In this document: positions 1 to 6,261 of the stretch, one piece after another
How positions within the stretch are numbered: the first letter of the stretch is position 1
Layout of the letters: the number at the start of each line of letters is the position of its first letter
Assembly: GCA_025936195.1 (NCBI GenBank)
Contig: JAICTW010000137.1
Coordinates: 1 to 6,852 of the forward strand
Source: Flavisolibacter sp.
Lineage (GTDB): Bacteria > Bacteroidota > Bacteroidia > Chitinophagales > Chitinophagaceae
DNA: 6,852 nucleotides
Reading direction: 5' to 3'
Program-made: the position numbers and the translations under genes
The notes under the pieces: generated by a model
Told to the model about the DNA's origin: nothing
Database searches by the model: none
What the model saw: the letters and a program-made list of their open reading frames with translations, nothing else

Positions 1-1605
1 CTTGGTCACGAAGGTTACATGGGAACGGAAAGTATTGATTTGTTTGAACAAATTCATGCCGATAAAAATGTTGATTATCTAACCATTCACATCTGGCCAA
101 AGAACTGGAGCTGGTTTCAAACATCAACAATGGAAAAGGACTTTTCCCAGGTGATTTCAAAAACAGAAGACTATATCAATCAACACATCGCTGTTGCAGA
201 AAAATTACACAAGCCTTTGGTGATTGAAGAATTCGGATTACCAAGAGATCATCAGTCTTTCGATATCAATGAAAGCACCAGATTAAGGGATCAATACTAT
301 CAATATATTTTTTCCAGATGGAAGCGAAGTGTTGACAGCAACGGAGTGATTGCAGGAGCGAACTTCTGGGCTTATGGCGGATTGGCAAAGCCCATTAAAG
401 GACAAACATTCTGGAAAGAAGGGGATGATTACATGGGCGATCCTCCAATGGAAGAACAGGGTTTGAACAGTGTCTTTAATTCTGATCAATCAACATGGAA
501 TGTGATCTGGTCGTTCACAAGCAGTATTCCTTCTTACGATAATAATGGCGATCTGCCTTCTGATAAACACGCGACAAAAGAAACCATCAATCTTTATAAA
601 AACTTAAGAACGCTTTTGAACAAAGGTGTGATGTTTGGTCACCAGGATGATTTGGCTTATGGTGTGGGATGGAAATATGTTGATGGCAAAAGTGATGTGA
701 AAGAAGTGGTGAATGATTATCCTGCCGTGTACGGATGGGAGTTGGGTAATATTGAACATGGACTTCCTTATGATCTGGACAGTGTGCCTTTCGATAAAAT
801 GCGCCACTATATTCAGCAGGGTTTTGAAAGAGGAGGAGTGATTACAATCAGTTGGCATGCCGATAATCCACTGAATGGTGAATCTGCATGGGATACTACT
901 CATGCTGTACAATCTATTTTACCAGGCGGCAGCAGGCATGAATTGTTTAAACGATGGTTAGATAATGTGGCTGCGTTTTTAGGAAGTTTACAATCAAAGA
1001 ACGGAACGGCTATTCCAATTTTGTTTCGTCCTTATCACGAATTTACGGGCAACTGGTTTTGGTGGTGTCAGAATACGTGTACACCTACTGAATTCAAATT
1101 ACTTTTCCGTTTTACTGTTGATTATTTGAGAAACAAAAAAGGATTGCACAATCTTTTGATCGTTTACAACACTGCTGATTTTAAAACGAAAGAAGAATTC
1201 CTCGAACGTTATCCCGGAAATGATGTAGTTGACCTGGTAAGCTTTGACAGTTACCAATACAATGATCCGCAAAAAGATAATTCATTTGTTCAAAGCATTG
1301 ATAAGCGATTGACCATACTTGAAGAAGTAGCTAAAGAAAAAAATAAAGTTCCTGCATTAGCTGAAACCGGTTATGAAGCCATCCCTTATGCTAATTGGTG
1401 GACGAACACTTTATGGAAAGCCATCGGCAATCATAAAATTTCTTATGTACTGGTGTGGCGCAATCATGGTTTGCAACCGAATGGACACATGCATTATTAT
1501 GCACCGTATAAAGGGCAGACCTCAGCAGATGATTTTGTGAATTTTTATAAGTTGGACAGAACCTTGTTTGAAAAAGATGTGGCGAAGGAAAATGTTTATA
1601 GATAG
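1..1605 (+). CDS. Bifunctional GH5-GH26 beta-mannanase, 5'-truncated by the window edge
   Basis: This is an endo-beta-1,4-mannanase carrying two catalytic modules; the frame is open from base 1, so the start, signal peptide and first GH5 half lie outside. Residues are counted from the Met at base 19. The GH5 part (to about residue 168) resembles subfamily GH5_7. It has GHEG just before that Met, the conserved His of HIW (24), IEEFG with the likely nucleophile E71 (codon 229-231), and NFWAYGG (115-121). The GH5 acid/base Glu (NEP motif) must be upstream. After a short Ser/Asp/Gly-rich linker, GH26 runs from about 187 to 525. It has GHQDD (207-211), YGWELG (238-243), SWH (278-280), RPYHEF with acid/base E341 (codon 1039-1041), the WFWW aromatic patch (346-349) and ALAETG with nucleophile E449 (codon 1363-1365). 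All GH26 catalytic residues are present, so this module should be active. No type IX sorting tail or binding module follows GH26. The families are near certain; mannan as substrate is a strong inference. Confidence 0.93.
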   Translation, partial: LGHEGYMGTESIDLFEQIHADKNVDYLTIHIWPKNWSWFQTSTMEKDFSQVISKTEDYINQHIAVAEKLHKPLVIEEFGLPRDHQSFDINESTRLRDQYYQYIFSRWKRSVDSNGVIAGANFWAYGGLAKPIKGQTFWKEGDDYMGDPPMEEQGLNSVFNSDQSTWNVIWSFTSSIPSYDNNGDLPSDKHATKETINLYKNLRTLLNKGVMFGHQDDLAYGVGWKYVDGKSDVKEVVNDYPAVYGWELGNIEHGLPYDLDSVPFDKMRHYIQQGFERGGVITISWHADNPLNGESAWDTTHAVQSILPGGSRHELFKRWLDNVAAFLGSLQSKNGTAIPILFRPYHEFTGNWFWWCQNTCTPTEFKLLFRFTVDYLRNKKGLHNLLIVYNTADFKTKEEFLERYPGNDVVDLVSFDSYQYNDPQKDNSFVQSIDKRLTILEEVAKEKNKVPALAETGYEAIPYANWWTNTLWKAIGNHKISYVLVWRNHGLQPNGHMHYYAPYKGQTSADDFVNFYKLDRTLFEKDVAKENVYR

Positions 1606-1850
1606 TTTGAAGTTTGAACAAAGATGATAACTGTGTAAGTTAAGAAAAGATTGAATTGAACCTGTTAAGCTCCGTAGGAGCGGCATTTTAGAAGTTATGA
1701 ATTGAAGGATTGTTTAAAACAGTAGTAAACGTCGAATGTACTGAATAGAACCCTGAACGTACAAGTGAGTGACACAACAGACGCACCATAGTAGCAGTAA
1801 AGATTGAAACAAAAAAACAAACATGATCTTGAGCTTAATTAAAAATTGAA
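1606..1850. other. Non-coding gap between mannanase and DedA genes
   Basis: There is no gene of credible length here. The stretch begins with a tandem heptamer (AGTTTGA twice, 1604-1617) and a 17-base segment (1618-1634) that recurs exactly at 6027-6043. A small hairpin lies at 1669-1681. The block around 1750-1800, containing GAACGTACAAGTGAGTGACA, looks like sequence I loosely associate with repeated intergenic DNA in Chitinophagaceae; this is an unverified memory. A purine- and A-rich tract (1806-1846) precedes the DedA start, as is usual for Bacteroidota translation initiation. I could not find a convincing TTG/TAnnTTTG promoter. Confidence 0.6.
1669..1681. repeat. Small GC hairpin GCTCC-GTA-GGAGC
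   Basis: A perfect 5-bp stem (1669-1673 with 1677-1681) closes on a GTA loop, 64 bases after the mannanase stop. It is followed by GGCATTTTA rather than a clean T tract, so it is a poor classical terminator. It may be a dispersed hairpin element or an RNA 3'-end stabiliser. The hairpin itself is directly visible; its role is unknown. Confidence 0.45.
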
Positions 1851-2582
1851 ATGAGTACTCTATTAGATATTACATTGCTCCAGGGCGGATTTGTGCAGCA
1901 GTTCATTGAATGGATCATTAACAATGGAGGCCTGTACTTTTTGCTGTTTGTTGTATTTGCCGAAACAGGATTGTTCGTCGGTTTCTTTTTGCCAGGCGAT
2001 TCACTTTTATTTGCTGCAGGAATTTTTTTAGATAAGATCACCAATGAATTTATTGGCAGGCCACAGGATGCCCCGGGCCATTTTGATATAGCGCATGTCC
2101 TCATTATTCTTATGGTCATCATTGCTTCGGTATTGGGAAATTTAGTGGGCTATTGGTTTGGAAGAAAAACAGGACCCTTGCTCTACGAAAGAAAAGAAAC
2201 GCTTTTGTTCCGTAAAAAACATTTGGTCCGTGCCACCGATTTTTATCACGATTACGGAAAAGCCACCATCTTCCTTGCCAAGTTCCTTCCCATCATCAGA
2301 ACCTTTGCTCCAATTGTTGGCGGTATTGTAAAAATGGAATGGAAAACTTTTGTGTTCTATAATATTGTTGGAAGTATCTGTTGGGTATGTGCCATGATGC
2401 TGGGCGGACATTTTTTACAATCCTGGGTGTTAAGCCAGTTTCATTTTAGTTTGAAAGATCATATTGAAGCCATCACCATCGCTATTATTCTTATTACCAC
2501 CTTGCCTGTTTTGTACAAACTGTTTTTTGGCAAAAAGAAAGTTGACACTAACCAAACCATCACCAATGAACCAAAACCGTAA
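1851..2582 (+). CDS. DedA/VTT-family integral membrane protein
   Basis: This 243-residue protein belongs to the DedA (SNARE-associated/VTT) family of inner-membrane proteins. Members are linked to membrane-potential maintenance, envelope integrity and undecaprenyl-phosphate or phospholipid translocation. Family hallmarks are clear. FAETGLFVGFFLPGDSLLFAAG (from residue 36) has the acidic pair E38 and D50, matching the essential E39/D51 of E. coli YqjA. GNLVGYWFGRKTG (96-108) follows, then AKFLPIIRTFAPIVGG (143-158) with R150. At the first basic position of that motif there is a Lys (K144) where YqjA-type proteins have Arg. Hydrophobic segments lie near 27-59, 83-103, 138-160, 166-192 and 207-226, with a charged cytoplasmic-type tail. 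The start ATG follows an A-rich leader and directly succeeds the stop of a tiny upstream frame. Its 3' end overlaps the MFS gene by 17 bases. Family assignment is firm; the exact lipid substrate cannot be told from sequence. Confidence 0.93.
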   Translation: MSTLLDITLLQGGFVQQFIEWIINNGGLYFLLFVVFAETGLFVGFFLPGDSLLFAAGIFLDKITNEFIGRPQDAPGHFDIAHVLIILMVIIASVLGNLVGYWFGRKTGPLLYERKETLLFRKKHLVRATDFYHDYGKATIFLAKFLPIIRTFAPIVGGIVKMEWKTFVFYNIVGSICWVCAMMLGGHFLQSWVLSQFHFSLKDHIEAITIAIILITTLPVLYKLFFGKKKVDTNQTITNEPKP

Positions 2583-3807
2583 TTACGGAATTCTTTCTTT
2601 GCCTGTTATTGTTGGAGCCCTTGGGTATTTTGTTGACATCTATGATTTGCTTTTGTTCAGCATCATTCGCAAACAAAGCCTGATGGACCTTGGTGCAACA
2701 GGTAATGCTATTACAAGCATTGGCGAAAATATTCTTTCCATTCAGATGGCCGGATTGTTAATTGGCGGAATTATCTGGGGCATTATGGGTGATAAGCGTG
2801 GAAGATTAAGTGTGCTTTTTGGTTCCATCATTTTGTATTCGCTTGCCAATATTGTCAATGGCATGGTAACAGATACTACCCAATATGCTGTTGTACGTTT
2901 TATTGCCGGAATTGGTTTGGCCGGAGAATTGGGCGCCGGAATCACACTGGTCTCTGAAAGCTTATCCAAAGAAAAAAGAGGTATTGGAACAGCAATGGTA
3001 GCTGGGCTTGGATTAACAGGAGCCGTGGTTGCCTATTTTATTTCGCAGGAGTTTGACTGGCGTGTTTGTTATTATATTGGAGGTGGGTTGGGAATTCTTC
3101 TTTTGTTTTTGCGGATTTCTGTTTATGAATCCGGCATGTTCCATGAGGTCAAAAAAAAGCTGGTTGTGCGTGGCGATTTCCTGATGTTCTTTAATAACAA
3201 AGAACGTTTCAGAAAATATATTTTCAGCATTTTAATTGGCCTGCCTACCTGGTATGTAATAGGTGTATTGATAACTTTTTCTGATCAATTTGGGAAAGAG
3301 TTTGGAATTGCAGATCCCATTAAACCGGGCAAAGCCGTGATGTTTGCGTATGTTGCTATTTCCATCGGTGATATTTTAATTGGATTGTTAAGCCAGTGGA
3401 TGAAAAGCCGTAAAAAGGCATTGTATGTTTTTTATGGGATCACGGCTATTTTCATTGTCCTTTTCTTTTTGCAAAGAGGCGGCAGCAATCAAATGTATTT
3501 GATCTGTGCCGGGCTTGGATTTGGTACCGGCTTCTGGGCCATTTTTGTAACGATGGCGGCTGAACAATTTGGTACAAACTTAAGAGCAACTGCAGCCACA
3601 ACAGTTCCTAATATGGTTCGCGGTGCGCTGCCGTTGGTTATTTTTTTATTTAAAGGTTTGCGATCGTCTATGGGTTATGTGGAGGCAGGCGTTATAACAG
3701 GTATCGTTGTTATGGTGATAGGCATTGTTGCTGTGGCTATGAGCCGGGAAACTTTTGGTAAAGATTTGAATTATGTGGAAACAGATGATGTTGTACCTTC
3801 TGCATAA
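2566..3807 (+). CDS. MFS transporter
   Basis: A 413-residue major facilitator superfamily carrier with about 12 membrane segments. I place the start at ATG 2566 because MFS homology begins there (MNQNRNYGILSLPVIVG). The frame stays open upstream to an ATG at 2464, but that stretch lies entirely inside DedA and would add an implausible 34-residue tail. Visible family features are DIYD in TM1 (24-27), motif A as GIMGDKRGR in the TM2-TM3 loop (72-80), a TM4 motif RFIAGIGLAGELGAG (111-125) with R111 and E121, and FGTNLRATA (335-343) in the second half. A Lys/Arg-rich central loop (about 195-216) separates the halves. These features resemble metabolite:H+ or sugar/organic-acid symporters, but the substrate cannot be named. 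The 17-base overlap with dedA in another frame indicates translational coupling. Confidence 0.9.
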   Translation: MNQNRNYGILSLPVIVGALGYFVDIYDLLLFSIIRKQSLMDLGATGNAITSIGENILSIQMAGLLIGGIIWGIMGDKRGRLSVLFGSIILYSLANIVNGMVTDTTQYAVVRFIAGIGLAGELGAGITLVSESLSKEKRGIGTAMVAGLGLTGAVVAYFISQEFDWRVCYYIGGGLGILLLFLRISVYESGMFHEVKKKLVVRGDFLMFFNNKERFRKYIFSILIGLPTWYVIGVLITFSDQFGKEFGIADPIKPGKAVMFAYVAISIGDILIGLLSQWMKSRKKALYVFYGITAIFIVLFFLQRGGSNQMYLICAGLGFGTGFWAIFVTMAAEQFGTNLRATAATTVPNMVRGALPLVIFLFKGLRSSMGYVEAGVITGIVVMVIGIVAVAMSRETFGKDLNYVETDDVVPSA

Positions 3808-3835
3808 TCTTAAAATCCGTGGTGATCAGGGATTC

Positions 3836-3880
3836 AATTCGTGTAATTCGTTCCCGATAGCTATCGGGATTAATTCGTGT
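3836..3880. repeat. 18-bp perfect palindrome flanked by AATTCGTGT repeats
   Basis: TCCCGATAGCTATCGGGA at 3852-3869 is a perfect palindrome (two 9-base arms, no loop). It is surrounded by copies of AATTCGTGT at 3836-3844 and 3872-3880 and a shorter AATTCGT at 3845-3851. The 8-mer TAATTCGT occurs immediately left (3844-3851) and two bases after the right end (3871-3878). It lies between the MFS stop and the GT9 start. It could be a protein-binding site, a weak attenuator hairpin or a small dispersed repeat; the sequence alone does not decide. Confidence 0.7.
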
Positions 3881-3885
3881 TATTA

Positions 3886-4923
3886 ATGAAGTTTTTAATC
3901 ATCAGATTTTCTTCCATTGGCGATATTGTTTTAACCACGCCGGTTGTCCGTTGCCTGAAAGAACAACTGCCGCTTGCCGAGGTTCATTATCTCACCAAGC
4001 CAAAATTCAAAACGGTAATTGAACCGAATCCTTACATTGCTAAAATTCATGTGCTGCAGGATGATTGGAAAAAAATGATTGCAGAACTGAAAGCCGAACA
4101 ATTTGATTACATCATTGACCTTCATCACAACCTCAGAACATTAAGAGTAAAAAAAGATTTAAAAATTCCTTCCTTTTCGTTCAACAAACTCAATTTTGAA
4201 AAACTCATTTTTGTAAAGCTCAAGTGGAATGTGATGCCAAAGCATCTGCATATTATTGACCGGTATATGGAAACGGTGAAAGCATTTGGTGTGGAGAATG
4301 ATGGCAAAGGCATGGATTATTTTATTCCGGATGATCAGCAAATCACGCAGAAAGACATTCCTGCTTCACATCATCTTGGCTACATCGCTATTGTGATCGG
4401 TGCTTCTTACTTCACCAAAAAATTACCTGTTTACAAATTGCAGGAGTTGTGCAGGGTGATTGATCATCCCATTATTTTATTAGGCGCTAAGGAGGAATTT
4501 GAAGAAGGCGAGCAAATTGCTTCCGTTGATCCTATAAAAGTGTACAATGCCTGCGGGAAATTTTCCTTGCACGAAAGTGCTGATCTTGTTCGCAAATCAA
4601 AGTTGGTTATTTCTCACGATACAGGTTTGATGCACATTGCAGCAGCATTGAAGAAACCAGTGATTGCAGTTTGGGGAAGCACCACACCTTCCTTTGGAAT
4701 GGTTCCTTATTACGGAGCCAATTATTTAGCCCATCATGCGCAACCTTACGATGATGTGCAGGTGCATAAACTTTGGTGCAGGCCCTGTACAAAATTTGGC
4801 CGCAAAAAATGTCCGCAGGGGCATTTTAAATGCATGCGCAATATTTCCATTGAAGAAATGGTGAGGGATGTAAATAAGCGATTGAGCTTGCATTCGTCTT
4901 CGATGAAGAGAGGGTTTAATTGA
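3886..4923 (+). CDS. Glycosyltransferase family 9 (heptosyltransferase-like)
   Basis: A 345-residue GT9 enzyme of the ADP-heptose:LPS heptosyltransferase type (WaaC/WaaF/RfaF relatives). It should act at the cytoplasmic face of the inner membrane, adding a sugar to a lipid A-core or other surface-glycan acceptor. The N-terminal motif RFSSIGDIVLTTP (7-19) contains D13, aligning with the catalytic Asp of WaaC. The C-terminal nucleotide-sugar domain shows GASYFTKKLP (172-181) and SHDTGLMHIAAALKKPVIAVWG (from 243), the GT9 signature. The C-terminal part carries C298, C301, C309, H313 and C316. I chose ATG 3886 over GTG 3877 because the motif normally begins at or within a few residues of the start, and MKFLIIRFSS fits exactly. 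It follows the MFS gene by 78 bases containing the palindrome, and no promoter is evident, so read-through is possible. The family is secure; sugar and acceptor are not determined. Confidence 0.93.
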   Translation: MKFLIIRFSSIGDIVLTTPVVRCLKEQLPLAEVHYLTKPKFKTVIEPNPYIAKIHVLQDDWKKMIAELKAEQFDYIIDLHHNLRTLRVKKDLKIPSFSFNKLNFEKLIFVKLKWNVMPKHLHIIDRYMETVKAFGVENDGKGMDYFIPDDQQITQKDIPASHHLGYIAIVIGASYFTKKLPVYKLQELCRVIDHPIILLGAKEEFEEGEQIASVDPIKVYNACGKFSLHESADLVRKSKLVISHDTGLMHIAAALKKPVIAVWGSTTPSFGMVPYYGANYLAHHAQPYDDVQVHKLWCRPCTKFGRKKCPQGHFKCMRNISIEEMVRDVNKRLSLHSSSMKRGFN

Positions 4924-5254
4924 GAACTGGGAGCGTTTTGACCTTTTTTATTTGTTGGTTCGCATTGTTATCAGAATGCTTCTGCTTTCTTTCTTGCGGG
5001 CTGTTGAGGATGCAGTAGCTGGCTTTATTATTTTGGTTTGCGATGGTTGAAAAAGATCTGGCAATGTTCAGGCTTGGCGAAGAAGGCAGGGAAATAGCAT
5101 TCCGTCTGCCTACACCTGTACTGATGTTGAATAAAGATATAAAGTTCAGCCTATAGTTGTCAGCCCCGCTTTTGCCAAACCTTTTATTGTGTGTTGTTGT
5201 TCAGGTCGGAAGTTAGAAGTTGTTTTGAATTTATGATTTGCTTTCTTCGTCGTG
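4924..5254. other. Convergent intergenic region with inverted repeat and start-less open frame
   Basis: These 331 bases separate the plus-strand GT9 gene from the minus-strand lipoprotein gene. No gene with a start codon is supported. The minus strand from 5200 down to the stop at 4916-4918 is open for 94 codons but contains no ATG, GTG or TTG. Two arms can pair imperfectly: 5071-5082 (GGCTTGGCGAAG) with 5170-5181, 12 positions with one mismatch and two G-T pairs, leaving an 87-base middle. A short stem, GCATT/AATGC, sits at 4962-4966 and 4975-4979. A T-rich run at 4943-4954 could help end GT9 transcription. The sequence reads like a repeat or a decayed insertion, but its identity is unknown. 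Confidence 0.5.
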
Positions 5255-6067
5255 TCACTCGTAATCACCTTTTAAACTCAGGTTCGTACCCTCAAAGCCG
5301 GTGGTAATCTCAAGGCGGTTAGAACGGATGTCTCCTGACATAGAGAAGCCAACGCCTGATCCATAGCTGGAAGCAAGCATATAGGTGCCGGTATTATCCT
5401 GTCCATATACGTTGAAAATATATCCCAAGCCTGAATAGCCACAGCACTTACCGAATGTTGGAAAGTCAATGATTAGTTTACCAGCTATGTCAAACGAAAG
5501 CGGAATTTTGGAAGCGTCAACACCAGTGACAATCGCCGTTTTGTAAACAAGTGGTGCCTGCGGAACTTTGAAGTTTGATAAAGGATATTCCTGGTCAGGA
5601 GCGGCTTGCAGGATTTCTACCCAAATATTCAGTTTATCAGATTTCGGATAAGTAGCACTCCATCCTAATGCTGAATGCGGATTGAATGAACTTAGAACAA
5701 TTTGTTTTCCTACTCGATCCAATACTTTTACCGTTCTGCTTACTACTGATTTTCGTCCGTCTTTGGCAGAGGCGGTAAGGGTTAGAGTATAATAGCCTGA
5801 CTTTGCGTACCTGCTATTCGGGGTTTTATCAGTCGAAGTGGTTCCGTTACCAAAGTCCCACAAGTAAGCATCTGCATTTGCTGATTTATTGTTCACTTCA
5901 AATCCGTCATAAGTTGCCATTGCTATTGACTGGCTGGTGTCGTTACTTAAGTAAGCTGTAGCTAAAGAAAAATTTGCTATTGGGTCAGGTCCATCAGGAG
6001 CGTCATTTTTCCTACAGGCTGAAAGGACAAAGATGATAACTGTCGAGAAGAATAAGACCTTTCTCAT
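5255..6067 (-). CDS. PKD-domain lipoprotein of unknown function
   Basis: A 270-residue predicted lipoprotein. It has a basic start (MRKV), a hydrophobic segment and lipobox LSAC, giving lipidated C18. The following residues, RKNDAPDG, are acidic/polar, as common in Bacteroidota lipoproteins. Residues about 30-117 form a PKD-type Ig-like fold: LWDFGNGTTSTDKTP (from 69) with the diagnostic WDFGNG (70-75), then YAKSGYYTLTLTA (87-99) and a final strand SRTVKVL (110-116). PKD modules usually serve protein or glycan contacts at the cell surface. Residues about 120-270 are a second, beta-rich part I do not recognise, containing W150-centred NIWVEIL (147-153) and the cysteine pair C208-C209 in FGKCCGYSG. 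The start ATG at 6065-6067 follows an A/T-rich leader and a plausible promoter. No partner gene is obvious; it runs convergent to GT9 and trails the small lipoprotein by 194 bases. Surface location is well supported, function is not. Confidence 0.85.
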   Translation of the reverse strand: MRKVLFFSTVIIFVLSACRKNDAPDGPDPIANFSLATAYLSNDTSQSIAMATYDGFEVNNKSANADAYLWDFGNGTTSTDKTPNSRYAKSGYYTLTLTASAKDGRKSVVSRTVKVLDRVGKQIVLSSFNPHSALGWSATYPKSDKLNIWVEILQAAPDQEYPLSNFKVPQAPLVYKTAIVTGVDASKIPLSFDIAGKLIIDFPTFGKCCGYSGLGYIFNVYGQDNTGTYMLASSYGSGVGFSMSGDIRSNRLEITTGFEGTNLSLKGDYE

Positions 6068-6114
6068 AATGTATATGTTTTGCTATCGAGTTTAGTTTAA
6101 TTACACACAACACG

Positions 6115-6145
6115 TAAATTTATGCTATAAACTACTACCTGTCAA
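6115..6145 (-). promoter_or_regulatory. Candidate promoter of the PKD lipoprotein gene
   Basis: On the minus strand TTGACA (6145-6140) is followed after 17 bases by TAAATT (6122-6117). The second box extends to TAAATTTA, one base off the Bacteroidota -7 consensus TAnnTTTG, and TTG lies 20 bases upstream of it, within the range for that promoter class. This would give a 5' leader of roughly 40 bases before the ATG at 6067. It was found by eye and has not been tested experimentally. Confidence 0.4.
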
Positions 6146-6244
6146 TAAAAACAGCAATTGATCCTCAATCCTGGATGTTATACATTTTAGATTGTCGTAG
6201 CATCAATGCACATTTACCGATCTATCTTCTGCTTCTCAATCAAA

Positions 6245-6260
6245 GCTATTGGTAGATAGC
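6245..6260 (-). terminator. Weak hairpin just past the small lipoprotein stop
   Basis: Directly after the stop codon (6262-6264, minus strand) a GCTAT/ATAGC stem of 5 bp with a 6-base loop can form, followed on the minus strand by TTTGATTG. The stem is short and the T run only three bases, so any terminator activity would be weak. The 8-mer CTCAATCA flanks it on both sides (6235-6242 and 6261-6268). Confidence 0.25.
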
Positions 6261-6261
6261 C

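Noticed and set aside
1..1605. A mannan utilisation locus
   Set aside because: No SusC/SusD, regulator, transporter for mannooligosaccharides or further glycoside hydrolase is adjacent in the window; such genes could lie upstream but are not visible.
1391..1621. Minus-strand frame over the mannanase 3' end
   Set aside because: Antisense to strongly conserved GH26 codons, with no domain of its own; the same applies to antisense frames at 283-489, 604-912, 1835-2122, 2142-2411, 2742-2969, 3931-4341 and 4607-4792.
2464..2565. Upstream ATG extension of the MFS gene
   Set aside because: It lies wholly within the DedA gene, would add 34 residues with no family match, and the ATG at 2566 places the first membrane segment at the usual position.
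3877..3885. GTG start for the GT9 gene three codons upstream
   Set aside because: MKFLIIRFSSIGD from ATG 3886 matches the normal GT9 N-terminus; the extra codons fall in the repeat tract.
4916..5200. 94-codon minus-strand open frame as a gene
   Set aside because: It contains no ATG, GTG or TTG, overlaps the GT9 stop and shows no recognised domain; kept only as a finding about the region.
5278..5469. Second minus-strand frame inside the PKD lipoprotein gene
   Set aside because: A shifted-frame shadow of the lipoprotein C-terminus without signal, motif or plausible start region.
4924..6261. Integron gene cassette carrying the PKD lipoprotein
   Set aside because: No integrase, no clear RYYYAAC/GTTRRRY core pair and no tandem array were found; only the inverted arms are suggestive.
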